A stretch of 64,000 bases of DNA. Source: Proteromonas lacertae (taxonomy: Eukaryota > Sar > Bigyra > Opalinata > Proteromonadidae). The notes under the pieces are model-generated. The model was given only the letters and a program-made list of their open reading frames with translations. It was not told the DNA's origin and did not search any database. The stretch is taken from positions 186,001 through 250,000 of the forward strand of contig NGBS01000588.1 of NCBI GenBank assembly GCA_002245135.1, written 5' to 3'. The position numbers were made by a program, and so were the translations under genes. Below, one piece after another: positions 12,762 through 25,527 of the stretch; positions within the stretch are counted from its first letter, which is position 1, and each line of letters begins with the position of its first letter.

Positions 12762-15150
12762 GACTTGGTTGAGGGATATGTTGTTGATTTGTCATTTTAT
12801 TCACTGAACCAATAGTCAAATTTGCACTTGTAATAGGACTTCCTTTAGGAGCTGGTGTACTTAAATGTGTTGGTTTTGGTTGAGTATTTCCTATTATATT
12901 GGAAGATATTGGTGTGGAAGTTGGAACTGGTATAGATGGTGGTGTTACTGGTACAGCTGATCCTGATGTTGATGTAATTGGTTGCTGAGGTTGTTGTTGT
13001 TGTTGCACTTGTCCATCACCTGGTTGATTAGTATTATTCTCTTGAGAATCTAAGTGCTTCTTTATTCCTCTAGCTAAAGCAACATGAGTTGAACATCTTC
13101 CTTTCAAACCTTGAGCTCTATTGAAGAGAATCACTGGATCTTTTATTTCATCTTTACCTGGTGATTGTTGTTGTTGTTGTTGATTGTTAAACGGATTAAT
13201 ACCTGATTTAGTAGGTGTAATTTTAGTTAATGATTTTGGCATAGAGTTTCTATTCATATTATTATTATTATTATTTTGATTATTAATCATATTACCATAC
13301 ATTGATTGTAATGGAGTTGCATTACTTCCATTTGGAGCAGTTGCATTGGGAGGAGCTGTTCCATTGATCATATTGAAGGGTGACATCATATTGTTGTTTA
13401 ATAATCCTTGATTCATTTGCATTAATGGTAATGCATTTACTGCAGGATTAACAGCTGGATTCATATTATTCTCTGTCTTTATCTTCTTATTGGCTGTAGC
13501 TGTTGCATTTTGTAGATTCATATTCTGTAATAATGATTGTACGTTTTGGTTATTTGGTTTAGGTAATATATTCTGATTGCCATTGTTCATTTGATAAGAT
13601 GATTGTTCAGCAATATTGGATAATGCATGTAATACATCAGTTGGATCATTGGCTTTACGTTTCTGTTGTTGTTGTGATTGAATATCATTATTTGTACTAC
13701 TGGATAATCCTAATAACATTGATACACCATCGTCAGTTGTAACTGTATTATTACTATTGTTCATAGGTTGTTGTTGTTGTTGTTGTTGTAATGGTAGTTG
13801 GTTTGTTGATGGAGTAGTAGCAGGAGTTGTTGTTGTTGTTGTTGTTGTTGTTGTTACCTCTGCTGCTGTTGCTATAACTGGAGTTGATGTAGTAGTATTA
13901 TCTGATTCAGTTTTTACTACTGTTTCAGATGATTCTACTTCTGTTGGTTGTGAATCTGATGTTGTAATTGTATTATTTGATGTTTCTTTAGTTGCTTCTT
14001 CTTTCACAGTAATATTATTATTATTATTTGTAGATTTCTTCTTTCTCTTAGAATTCTCTTCATCATCTTCTGTTTCTTCTTCCTCTCCTTCTTCTTCTTC
14101 ACTTCCTCCATCTTCTTCCTCTTCTTCTCCTTCATTCTCTTCATCATCTTCTTCTCCCATTAATAATTTTTGTATTTCATCTGGTAAAAAGTGTAGGATC
14201 GATTTATTATTATTTTCATAAACTGAGTATAATAAATCTAATATTGTAAAACCCCAATTACCTGTAGAATCTATCAAATAATCATCATTAGGCTCGTTGA
14301 AAGGCTCGATTCTTACATGATTCTCTTTTCTCAAATAGGCATTAGTATCAAACATGGTTAAGTTTGTACTTACTATTTTTCCTAGTAATATACCAATAAA
14401 TTGAGTTAATTCTACTTTTTCTAACTTTAGATATAATTCTTTTAAAGTACAGTCGTCACTTAAAAGTAACGCTGAAAATCTTAACCAAAATATAGCTATG
14501 TTTTGATGTAATACAGAATTTTTACTATTTAAATAAATAAGTGGTTTGTATATATACTTTTTGATAAATGAATTTAATGTTGTTTCAAAAAACTTTAGTA
14601 GCACTTTATCTGATAACTGATCGAAATAATCCTTCTCAAACTTCGATAGGAACTGATCTAATACGTATAAAAATTTAATTAAAAATATTTGAGTAAAATT
14701 AAGGTTGATAATCTATTTATTATATTCTGTAAAAAGGATATTGGCTTAATTTCATCTAATGCGCATATTTTCTTAAGCAGAGTATTATAGATTTCTTTTA
14801 TTTTCTCCAAATTATCTAAAAATGGTGCTACAAGTTCTCTATAGCAAAATAAGTGGGGTAAAAATATACACTCTATGGTGATAAAATGAATGAATTATAA
14901 GGGCCAAGAAGTCTACTATTTGCTCGATATTTGATGAACTAAATGCCATAATAAATAATTCTATACTTTGAATTTAATTCATTAGATACAGTTTCAAGTA
15001 TTGGAATTTCTTCAGAATTATCATTTTCCTTCATAACAACTATAAACAGATTACCCTCTTCATAAATATTATACTGATTTTACTGCTATTGCATGATACC
15101 TTCTCCCAGAAATTTGCTGTATTTTGTTGTATAGATATTAAACTATCCAT
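11862..15150 (-). CDS. Large Gln/Asn-rich protein with helical N-terminal domain
   Basis: The start at 15150 gives MDSLISIQQNTANFWEK. Short introns lead into a helical domain (HLFCYRELVAPFLDNLEK, then FWLRFSALLLSDDCTLKE). The bulk is one long exon (14604-12052) with a Glu-rich acidic block, then Thr, Asn and Gln runs including about 21 consecutive Gln near 12700-12761, and many Met-Asn-Leu-Gln segments. A 36-nt intron leads to the last exon, ending FNDPKNKK at 11862. Such composition is common in transcription co-regulators, but I do not recognise the folded domain. Two frame breaks are apparent: one extra base near 14870-14877 and one missing base near 14690-14700. Without them the N-terminal 200 residues read continuously. 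Confidence 0.55.
12699..12762 (-). repeat. CAA/CAG-type polyglutamine tract
   Basis: About 21 consecutive glutamine codons, read on the minus strand as CAA repeats, lie inside the Gln-rich gene. Shorter Gln runs flank it. Such tracts are prone to length change. Confidence 0.85.
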
Positions 15151-16085
15151 CTATAACAATATAAGACAAATTGAAAAAAATAAAATCATTAATAAGTGTT
15201 TATAAATAAAAAAGTGAAGGAAAAAATAGATATTGGTATATAAAATCCACATACTCGATTTTGAATAAAGAAAGAAGTAACAGAATTGAAATGATGCAAA
15301 TTCTTTAATTGGATGATCTAACTTCAAAAATTAAGTCCCAGTGGCAATTGAGACTGATTATTTGAATCACAGGTCAAACATTCACTCAAACTTTTGATTT
15401 TATTGGTGCTTTTTACTATTCTGGCCAATCACATTCTTACATCTTTTCAATTAATGTCTCAATATAATTACTTTTGTTACTTTTGCTTATGAATTGTCTT
15501 TTGGTATATTGATTTTGAGTATAGAAACATCCATAATAAGATGCTGGTAGGAATTCACCCATAAAATGTTTTACTTTTTTTAGATTTATTTACTTAAGCA
15601 CAGTAATTTTTGTTGCTTATTATCTGCAAAAATTTATAACATGCAATTCAACACTGTCAGATTTTTCTCAACATATAAGAGTAAGAATTGCTATAATGTA
15701 CTCATATACTTATATTTATATATACTTCAAATATTCTTCAGCTATATACTAAGAATTAATAAGTATAATACTCACTTCACTCTTTTCTTTACTATTTATT
15801 ACAGTTAAACATAAATATAAATCAAATATATTCACATCATAAAAATTATAATTAACACATCAATAGAAGGTAGTATAGTTGTGAAATCTCTTATTTTAAC
15901 AAAGTAAACACATTTCATTATATATTTCACATTTTGCAATTTTATAGAGCATAATGAAGGAATTTATATACCAATATAATCTGTAATATAGGTAGTTTAG
16001 ATGTTTTCATCTTTTTAATTTTTGGGTTATTCAAAATTTTGATAAAAATCAGATTTCGTTATTTTTGTTTTATATTTACATAAAG
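15151..16085. other. Long intergenic region without a visible gene
   Basis: These 935 bp lie between two divergent genes. They are very AT-rich and stop-dense on both strands. I found no exon chain, tRNA-like structure or repeat longer than short A/T tracts. Promoters of both neighbours must lie here. Confidence 0.5.
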
Positions 16086-18210
16086 ATGATAATAAAAGTA
16101 AATAAAAACATAAGAGAAGAGGGGTATATTTTATATTTATTTTTATGATAGATTATGTCGAAAATTGGTAGAAAGTGGTTTTGGTGATATAGAAGTGAAG
16201 ATTGGAAATAATCGAATAATGTCAATCAAGTCAATTTTAGTGAATGGAAATGAAACAGTAAAGAAACTGTTGTTAGATCGGTGAGTTTGTAGGAGTTTTA
16301 GAGTTATATGAAGAAATCGAAGAAATTGGCTATTATGAGATGGAGAAATACTACAGTGGTGGTGAACTGATAATCTGTAAAGAGAGTGTATGTGAAGTGT
16401 TGATGTTTTGTTTATGTTATTGTGAAAAAGAGATAATAAATGATTGTTATGAATTTATGAAGAATAATATAGATGATGAAGTATTAATGAAATTAATTCA
16501 TATCTGTAATGTATTTGGTGGATGTTTGAGAGAGATAGAAGACTTGAAGAATATGGAAATAGAAAAGCGAGGATATAAATATTTATATAAGAATGAATAT
16601 TTGTTGAGATTAGAAATGAATAATTTGATAGAGATATTAAATATGAAAGATGTGATAATAGTGAATGAGTTATGGTTATTAAATCGGTTATTGGAATGGT
16701 ATAAATTCCAAAAGAATAAGTATGACAATAAAGAGATAGAAGATGATTTTAAACAATTGATAGAAGAAGATATCGATGGTGAAAAAATAAAAGAGAATGA
16801 GATAGAAAAAGAGAATAAAGAAATGTTGAAAGAAATGAAAATAAAATTAAAGAAAAATGAATGTAAAAATCACATAGAAATATATTTAATAAAAGATGAT
16901 CGAATTCAAAATGTAATAATCAACAATTACAATGAAGATAATAAAGAAGAAGACTTTAATGAAGAAGAAAGAGGAATATTGGATAAAATGAAAGAAAAAG
17001 AATTGAATGATGAAATAATGATTATATTAGAAATGAATAATATAAAAATGATGGAAATATTATTGATGATAATGAAATATAAAAATATGAAAATGGAAAG
17101 TATAAATAGTAAAAATATATTTAAATAGAATATATCTCAAATATCGAAAAGAGAACTATGTTTGATAGATTATGTATGGAATATAAAGAGAATAAAAGAA
17201 ATCGAACAATGAAGTGTTTATGTTTGTTTGTTGATGATATAAAGAATATTTCAATAATAGAAGAAGTATGTGGAAAAGATATTCTTTTTAGAATATTGAA
17301 TGAAGATAATTATCTAAATTCCAAATATAAAGATATGTTAATTGAATATATAAAAGAGAATAAATTGAGTTTCGAAGAAGAAGAAGAAATGATAAAAATA
17401 ATGAAAGATAAAGAATTATTGAAAGAATTAAAAACAAAAGAAATCACATCATTTTCATATCCTCAATCAGAATATTCAATTGAATTAGATGAAGAAATGT
17501 CAATAATTCCTTTATTTGATGGAAATCGATGTGAATTTTCAATCAATCCTTCCTTACCTGATGGAATAATGATAGAAAAAGAAAATGGAATAATTCATGG
17601 AAAAACTGCTAAAAAAATCGAAAAGAGAGAATATGAAATAAGTTGTAAGAATATTCTAAGTGAAAATACATTCAAAATATCATTAGAATTTATTGATGTG
17701 AAATTCACAGAATTAAACAAAAGTGATGGAATATCAATATCAAATAATGGAAAAACAATTACAAATACAGATGAATGTTGGAATCATTGTTATTTAAATT
17801 TGAAAATGGAAAATGGAATTTATCATATCAAATATAAATATCATCAAAATGGAAGTTATTATGATGGAATGATGTTAGGATTATCAACTAATAATACATA
17901 TTCTGGAGATGGTATTCATAAACAATCAACAGCATGTAATTATTGGGCATCTTCAGGTAAAAGTAGAGATATTACAAGATATTGTAATATTGGAAGAGTT
18001 GTTAATTCAAATCCAAATATCAACAATCATGGAGATGGTTCAATTTATGAAGTGATTGTTGATATGAATAAAAGAGAATTTTGGATAAGTCATAATAATT
18101 CATCTCCTGTTTTACTTGTTAAAGATTTACCTTCTCCATTATATTCATATGCTGAATTATACATTTTAGAAGCTTCAATAGAACTATTATCAATTTCTTT
18201 TCAAGATTAA
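16086..18210 (+). CDS. BTB-like/Ig-like/SPRY family protein, frame-broken (possible pseudogene)
   Basis: Exon 1 (16086-16123) joins exon 2 across a 28-nt intron (16124-16151), giving GLCRKLVESGFGDIEVKIG, a degenerate BTB/POZ start. A Lys/Glu/Asn-rich helical middle follows, then a putative-Ig-like segment (CEFSINPSLPDGIMIEKENG) and a C-terminal SPRY domain (NGKTITNTDECWNHCYLN, NNHGDGSIYEVIVDMNKREF). The frame is broken twice relative to the intact paralogue at 19236: one extra base at 16280-16281 just before a TGA, and one missing base in the A-run near 17125 just before a TAG. Introns of 19-20 nt could also bridge both points in frame. The family probably binds proteins through BTB and SPRY; the partner is unknown. 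Confidence 0.6.
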
Positions 18211-18315
18211 CTATAATTATTTTTTTTATTTGTATTGAATAAATAATAAAAACAGTAATAACAATAAATTTAGAAACGAATATAATTATTAATTTAAAAG
18301 AGAAATTTAACTTGT

Positions 18316-18922
18316 CTAATTATATTTCTTTTTCAATTCATTAATCAACTTTTCATTTAATTTGTATTCACACTCTGAACCAACTGGACAGATTTTCGAT
18401 AAAGCTTCATCAAGACTGTTATTCTTCGTATGAACTGTAAAGTATCTGTTCTTTATTGTTTGATAGATCTATTGAAAAAATTATATGAATTAATAAATAA
18501 ATACAACTTCCAATATTATAAATATAACTAAAAACAATACACCTCTAAGCAGATCAAACTTCCAATCATCTATTTGTTATACATTCCCTAAAAATTATAC
18601 AAACTGGCTTGTTTTCAACTGTTTCCTTGTTTAGATCATCTTCTTCATAATTGCTTATTCCAAATCCTTCAGTTATATCTTCATCATTTTCTTCTCCTTT
18701 ACGATTTCTTAATTCATTTGTCTCTTCTTTGTCTTCATCTAAAAAATCACCTAAATGCGATAATATTATTTCTCTGTGAACTTCATTTTCTATTCCCATC
18801 AACAGAAGAGTATCTTTTGTTAAACATTTGACCATTGGATCACTCACGGAAAATTTTTGGAATAATTTGTAATAGTCTTCCATTCCTAATTTTTCTAACC
18901 ATTTTTTAATTACCAAACTCAT
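18316..18922 (-). CDS. SAM-domain protein
   Basis: The start at 18922 gives MSLVIKKWLEKLGMEDYYK, the first helix of a sterile-alpha-motif domain, continuing with FQKFSVSDPMVKCLTKD, LLLMGIENEVHREIILSHL. An acidic linker follows. A last exon, reached by an intron of roughly 75-80 nt, encodes IYQTIKNRYFTVHTKNN and ends LINELKKKYN at 18316. One base appears missing near 18568-18575, where the frame must change to join ECITN to MIGSLICLE. SAM domains mediate protein-protein or RNA contacts; the partner is not evident. Confidence 0.6.
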
Positions 18923-19235
18923 TCAAAACAGCAAAAATAGAAAAATTGAATGTTTGAGGCTTGAATAATATTTTTTTATCGTTTTTCTCGCTAAAGCAAA
19001 TTTCTATATAGTTAATATTATTATAACTATGAAAATGTTATATTATACAGAAATCACCAAAAATATATATCTTTATCATAACAGAGTTGTTACAATTTAG
19101 AATATTATTGTAATATCTTATATACTTAAGTTAAATTCTTTATATTATAAAATTACAACTACAGAACAAGAAAATTAGAAATGAAATTTGTGACATTGAC
19201 ATCGTCAATTGAAGGTCATAAATTCAATCTCAAAA
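18923..19235. other. Intergenic region with the start of the duplicated block
   Basis: This 313-bp spacer between divergent genes is AT-rich. Its last 67 bp (from 19169) are identical, or nearly so, to 27828-27894, so the duplication reaches into the promoter side of the BTB-like gene. Confidence 0.6.
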
Positions 19236-21671
19236 ATGAAAGTATTTGATTGTAATATCAGTGAATACGGGTATAATTTGTATTGAATGTAATGAAATTA
19301 GACTTGGCAGATTATATGCCCGAAATGGTTTAAGTGATTTAAGAGTTTTAGTTGGAAATGAAGAGATAATGAGTTCAAAGGCTATTTTTATGATGAGCAA
19401 CCCGAAATTGAAAGAACTGATTGAAAGAAGTGAAAATGGTAATAGTTTAAAGTTGTGTGAAGAGTGTAAGAAAGAATCATTTTTTGAGTTAGAAAAGTAT
19501 TGCAGTGGTGGGTGTATGAATATAGAAATGAATAATGTATGTGAAATATTAAGTATGTGTATTTGCTATGAAGAATATAAAATAATTGAATATTGTTTGA
19601 GATTTATAAAAAGTCATTCAAATGAAGATATAATAAATAAATTAATGAAGATATATAATCGATATTTGAATATTAGTGAAGAAATAACAAATGAGATGAG
19701 AATAATAAGTAGTGATTATATAAAGAAAAATGGATACAAACTATTGAAAGAAGAATATTTGAATGAAATGGAAATGAAAGATTTAAAAATGATATTGAAA
19801 GATATAAAATATATAAAGAATGATGAGAATAGTTTATTGAAAATGTTGTATAAGAAATATGAAAAAGAAATGAATGTGAAAAATATGAGAAATGATGAAA
19901 GAAAAGAAATAGATAATGAATATATTGATTTAATATGTAAGTCAATCAATTTTGAAAATATAGAAATGAGATTATTAGAATATAAAGAAAAAGAATTTGT
20001 GAATAATAAAGTGAATTTATCAAGATGGTATTATGTAAATAAAGAAAAAGAATATAATAATCACATATGCATTAATTTAGAAAGAATAAAAGAAAAAGAA
20101 ATAGAAGAAATAATAATGAAATATTATATAGAAGAAGAAAGAATATTAATCGAAGAAAGTGATATAGAAATATTGAATAAGAATAAGAATAAGATAAAAG
20201 AAATAATCCAAATATTAATGACTGAAGAAGATATAAAAATGAAAGAGATTGGAATGATGATAATAATTGATGATGAAAAGATGAATAATAATGTGAATGA
20301 TATAATGAATAAAGATGAAGAATGCAATATAATAATGTTATTATTAAATGAATATAAAAATAATGAAAATGAAAGAATATATAAATGTTTTAGTTTATTT
20401 GTGAATGATGAAGACATTTTAAATACTCTGAAATATTTATGTGGAATAGAGATATTATTTCATATATTGAATTATAGTTGTTATTTATCAAATGAATCAA
20501 AAGAATTAATAATGACTTTTATAAAAGATGAAAGATTATTAGAAAGTGATTATGAAAGCATGAGAGATATAATAAAAGATAAAGAAATTTTATCAGAATT
20601 TATAACTGAAATCTCTTATTTCTATTATCCATCTTCAAAAGTGAAATTATGTGGTTGTTTTTCAATCAAACCAAATCATGATGGATTAAAATGTAAATTT
20701 TCAATCAAACCTGAATTACCAAAAGAAATAACTTTGAATGAAGAAACAGGTGAAATTATTGGTAAAATGGATAAAGAAATGGATGATATAGAATATACAA
20801 TAAAATGTGAAAATATTCTTAATAAAATGGAAAATAAACTTTCATTTATTTATGAAGAAGTTGTATTTTCAGAAGAATATAAGAATGAGAATGTTTCAAT
20901 TAGTAATAATGGAAAGACAATAACAAATAATTCTGATAAACCATTTTTATATCATTGTTTCATAAATCTGAAAATGGAAAATGGAGTTTATCATATCAAA
21001 TATAAATTTCATCAAAATGGAAATAAATATGATCATATGATGTTAGGTTTATTTACTAATAATGCATATTCTGGATATAATATTTATGATGAATCAACAA
21101 CATGTAATTATTATGCATATAAAGGTAAAAGTCAAGATATTACTGATTATTGTAATATTGGAAGAGTTGTTAATAAAAATCCAAATTTCAATAATCATGG
21201 AGATGGTTCAATTTATGAAGTGATTGTTGATATGAATAAAAGAGAATTTTGGATAAGTCATAATAATTCATCTCCTGTTTTACTTGTTGATGATTTACCT
21301 TCTCCATTATATCCATTATGTAAACCAACTCCATATGGTTGTTCAATAGAATTATTATCTGTTTCTCATTTTGAATAATTATTGATACAATTATAACCTA
21401 TAAATTCATTATTAATCTTGATTATTTCTTTTATCTACTTATTCAACTACACAATTATATTTATATTATAAAAGTATTAAATATTGAATATTGATGGTTT
21501 ATAAAAAATATGAGTGTTGTTATCGAAATATATGTAGTTGTGAAAATGAGTTTGACATAATATATAGAATACTTTAATCTTTTACTAGTGTTATATTGTT
21601 AAAACTTCATTTTATGTCATTCTCTCAATCTTCTTTTCTAAATTCGTTATTAACATAGATTGCATTTACTT
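19169..21671 (+). repeat. Segmental duplication, copy A (intact gene)
   Basis: About 2.5 kb is repeated in direct orientation at 27828-30332, offset by 8,659 bp at the left end. Similarity covers 67 bp upstream, the whole coding region and about 290 bp downstream, then stops abruptly. Differences seen by eye are scattered single bases plus the rearrangements described for copy B. Confidence 0.9.
19236..21378 (+). CDS. BTB-like/Ig-like/SPRY family protein (intact copy)
   Basis: Exon 1 is only 35 nt (19236-19270, MKVFDCNISEY plus two bases). A 31-nt intron (19271-19301) precedes the long second exon. The join gives GLGRLYARNGLSDLRVLVGN, which matches the first exon join of the paralogue at 16086. 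The BTB-like core continues through EEIMSSKAIFMMSNPKLKEL. A long Lys/Glu/Ile/Asn-rich helical region follows, then a putative-Ig-like segment (FSIKPELPKEITLNEETGE) and a SPRY-like domain (NGKTITNNSDKPFLYHCF, GDGSIYEVIVDMNKREFW). The product is about 703 residues. BTB-BACK proteins often serve as cullin-3 adaptors and SPRY as the substrate reader; that is a family-based guess, and BTB assignment here is weak. Confidence 0.7.
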
Positions 21672-22036
21672 ATTAATAAGCTATTATAAAATGCTGATTA
21701 TATATGATTCATATATTCTTCATCTTAATCATTAATTTCTAAACCACTAACTTTTCATTTTATAGTTATTTTTATATTATTTTATATCCCCCCCCCCCCT
21801 CTTATTGTGAGTAACTATATTTTGATATTGAAATATAATTTCATACATTACAAATGTATGTAATTATGTAAATAATCTATTTCAATTTTAAAGTGTAACA
21901 ATATATGCCATTAGTAACATTTAAGAGCATAATACATAATGTAAACTCTTTATAGCAGAAATACAGAGATTTTAAAAATGTGGGGAAAGTTTCGGTAATT
22001 CTGCCGTTTTTTATTTCTTTTTAATTTTTTAATAGT
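21379..22036. other. Intergenic region with duplication tail and poly-C tract
   Basis: The first 293 bp are shared with 30045-30332 as the 3' part of the duplication. The rest is unique and AT-rich and includes a run of 12 C at 21788-21799. No gene is visible. Confidence 0.6.
21788..21799. repeat. Poly-C tract (12 C)
   Basis: An uninterrupted run of twelve cytosines sits in an intergenic region that is otherwise mostly A and T. I see no comparable G or C homopolymer elsewhere in the window. Confidence 0.9.
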
Positions 22037-25000
22037 ATGTCGGATGTGAGTGTTGAAACAAAACAAGAATCTGAAGAAAATGCACCTAAAGCAGATATAA
22101 AGGAAGATGAAAATAAAGAAAAGTCAGCTCAAGAATCAAAATTTAAGCCAGGCGATCCTCAATGGAGTAATGATATAAATAATGAATTCACACAAGTTAA
22201 TCATCAATTTGAAAGAGTTCTTGATGAATTGAAGGACAATGGCGTTTTAGATGATTACCGTCATGAATATGAAAAATTGCACCAAGCTCTTGTAATATCC
22301 CATCAAAGTGAAACTCGTTTAATAAATAAAACAAAAATATTTTTATCAGAAATTAATCTAAACCAAGAAAATATTCAAAGAACGAAGAACGAGGAATTGA
22401 GTATGGCAAGTAGAAGAAAGGACCTAGAAGAAGAAATATCCGAAATTTATGGTAATGTCAAAAAATTCAAAGAAGCTGAAGCAAAGAAGAAAGCTGATAT
22501 TGCAGCAATAGAAGCATCAGTAGAAGAATTACGATTCCAAATATCTGCAGGATCAGGTTGGACACCAGAGCAAGAACACGAAATGAATCAATTAAAAGAT
22601 GAAAAAGATACAGTAAGTCAAAGAGTAGAAAGTACAGAAGGAGTTTATAAGAATTTAACATTAACTTGTAGCGATATGATGAACCAAATAACCATAATGT
22701 TAAAAGAAAATAATGATTTAGAAAGCCTAATTGATTTAACAAAAATGGAAATAGAGAAATATCAAAAGGATTGTAACTTGGAGATAAAAAGAAGAAAAGA
22801 TTATGATAATGAATTAAAAGATATGAGAAATAAAATTGAAAACCAACAATGTGTATTAAGAGAAAAAGAAGTGGCGTTTGAAAATGGTGGAAATGAAATA
22901 AAAGAATTACAACGAATGATAGAAGATCAAGAAAATGAAACACAAAAATTATCATCCAGAAATGACAGTTATTTTATGAGATATAAAGATATTACTAAAA
23001 ATGTATATATATTATATTAATTATATAATAGTTTGATGATATTGTAAAAGAGAATGAACTGTTAGCATCTCAGAATAAAAGAAGAGAACAAGATAATAGT
23101 AATTATGAATTAGATATAAAAGCACAAAGAAAGGAATTAAGAAGAATGAAAAAATTAAAAGAACAAACACAAAAGAGAAAAGAACAAGCAATAGATGATA
23201 AAGTATATATAATAATTAATAATTATTTATTTAAATAGAATCGTTATCAAGCTCAATGGGATCAAATGGAACATGAAAGAGATGCAACACTCGAGATTGC
23301 TGATACAGTAAAGAAGGAGTATGATACTGTACAAAGGAAATTAGATGATGCATGTAGAGAAAGAGAAATATTGAAGAAATCAATTGGTAAATTAACAGAT
23401 ACAAGTAAAGGAACAAGTGACTTGATTATATTATTACAAAGTATATGTTATTATTATTATTATTTTATAGCAACAAAGAAGAATTTAGAGAATGAGATTA
23501 GTGTATATGTACAAATGGCTGAGAAATATCACGAAAGGATTCAACAGTTAGAAAGAGAAAGAGATCGATATGAAGAAGACTGTAAATCGGCTAATGAAAG
23601 GTTTTATAAGATATTAGAACAAGTGAAAATCGAAGATTTGCAAATAGCTCAATTACAGAAGAAGATAATAGAAGGTGAAACAAAATTGAAGCAACAGCAG
23701 AATCTATATGAAACAGTGAGAGCTGATAGAAATTTATATAGTAAAAACCTATTGGAAGCTCATGAAAAGATCATTGAAATGAAGAAGAAATTCAAATTAT
23801 TAAATCAACAGATTGAAGGTTTAAAAGATGAAATTACACGTAAAGATCATGACTTAGTTAAAGAACACTTTGACCATCATAAAGTAGAGAAAGAAAAAGA
23901 TGTTTTATCTAATGAATTGACGAAATTAAAGAAGCAAATAGAAAGTTCTGATTTGATTATTAATAACCAATCAGAAGAAACAAATAAATTACAAGCAATT
24001 ATTGCAGAAGCTGAAGCTGAACAACACAGGCAACAAAAAGTATATTATTTATTTTATTATTATTATTATTACATATAGGAATATACAGCTGTAGTAAATG
24101 AAAGAGATGTGTTAGGAAGTCAATTAATTCAAAGAAACAATGAATTAGTCGCATTATATGAAAAGATCAGAATACAAAAGAGTTCACTTCAGAAAGGAGA
24201 ACATTTATTCAGTAATATAATGAAACAGATTAGAGATTTAAAGAACGTAATTCAAGAGAAACACAGATTATTATTAATCGAAAAAGCAAAGATTCACGAT
24301 ATTGATGATTTAAGAAGAACAAAGATAGGTTTAGAAGGAGCATTAATTGAAGAAAAACGTAAAGTGTCTGCATTAACAATAGAAATTGAAAGACCATTGA
24401 ATGTTCATAGATGGAGACACTTGGAGAATAGTGATCCAGAAGCTTATAAAGTAATAACAAAGATTCAGAGATTGCAGAAAGAATTAATAGAAATATCAGG
24501 ACAAGTATCACAGACTGAATTAATGATTCAACAAAAAGAGAAATTGTATTTTATATATTATATATTTTTTGTTTATTATATTATTAAATAGATATGTTGA
24601 ATTAAAGAATATATTAGCAAGACAACCTGGTCCAGAAGTACTTGAACAAATTGAAGTGTATAAAGTGAATTTGAAAGAGAAAAAACATCAAAAGAAAGCA
24701 ATGGAAGCTGAATTACAATTATATCAAAGACAAGTTAGAGAATATAAATATGAAATTGACAGAATTGATGATAGAATGAAAGAATTGAATGTTGAATATT
24801 TCCAAAAAATGGCAAAACAGAGAAATCAGAATCAAAACCAATCATCAATGTCTCCTAATAGTAACTATAATACAACAGGAACAATGAGTAATTATGAAGA
24901 AGAAGAAGAAGAAGGAGAAGGAGGTAATAATAATAGAAATATAGATGATGATGATTATGATGATGAATATGAAGGAGGAAATAATAATAATGGTGAAGGA

Positions 25001-25352
25001 GAAGATGAAGAAAGCTATGAAAGACCAGAAACTAATAGTCCTTCTACTGAACAACAACAACAACAACAACAACAGGTTGAACAAGAAGAACAATCCACAG
25101 CAAGAACAACAAGAGCAAAAAGAAGAAGAAAAGAATGAAGAAAAACCACCTGAGTCAGAGGAGAATAATGTAATAGAAATACCTTCACAAACACAAACTC
25201 TTGAAGAAACTGAAGCTGCTGATGAACAACAACAACAAAGACCTGATGAAACAGTGTTAATGGATTTACCTCAGACAGATGAACAAGAAAATCAGAATGA
25301 GACTTTGCAAGAAACACAGCCAAATACAGAATTAGAAGAACAGAAAGAATAA
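22037..25352 (+). CDS. CFAP58: Cilia- and flagella-associated protein 58
   Basis: Six exons are joined by five short introns (23003-23031, 23203-23238, 23441-23470, 24040-24078, 24546-24591). The coiled-coil protein carries family signatures throughout: ETKLKQQQNLYETVRADRN followed by LYSKNLLEAHEKI, LGSQLIQRNNELVALYEKI, LNVHRWRHLENSDPEAYK and LKNILARQPGPEVLEQ. CFAP58 is an axonemal or periaxonemal coiled-coil protein needed for normal flagella. A Glu/Asp/Asn/Gln-rich tail follows the conserved part. One frame stops at 25138 (RAKRRRKE), while a +1 frame continues the acidic, Gln-rich tail to 25352. An extra base near 25090-25096 may explain this, or the shorter end may be real. Confidence 0.93.
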
Positions 25353-25527
25353 TTTTTTAATTTATTTTTTTAATGTTAATTTGTATAATCATTCTTGACA
25401 ATAAATAAAGGATGGTAGTGCGAGAAATAATTCACAATAATAAATAATTCATAAAAATATCTAAACAAATGTTCTTTTCTTAACAAAAAGAATGAATAAG
25501 AAGTTTTTTTCTTCAATTTAATCTTCT

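Noticed and set aside
13757-14221. Plus-strand open frame of Val, Cys and Ser repeats
   Set aside because: It is the antisense reading of the Gln/Thr/Glu tracts of the minus-strand Gln-rich gene.
19673-20417. Minus-strand Ser/Phe/Ile-rich open frames
   Set aside because: They are shadows of the Lys/Glu/Asn-rich coding strand of the BTB-like gene and recur in its duplicate.
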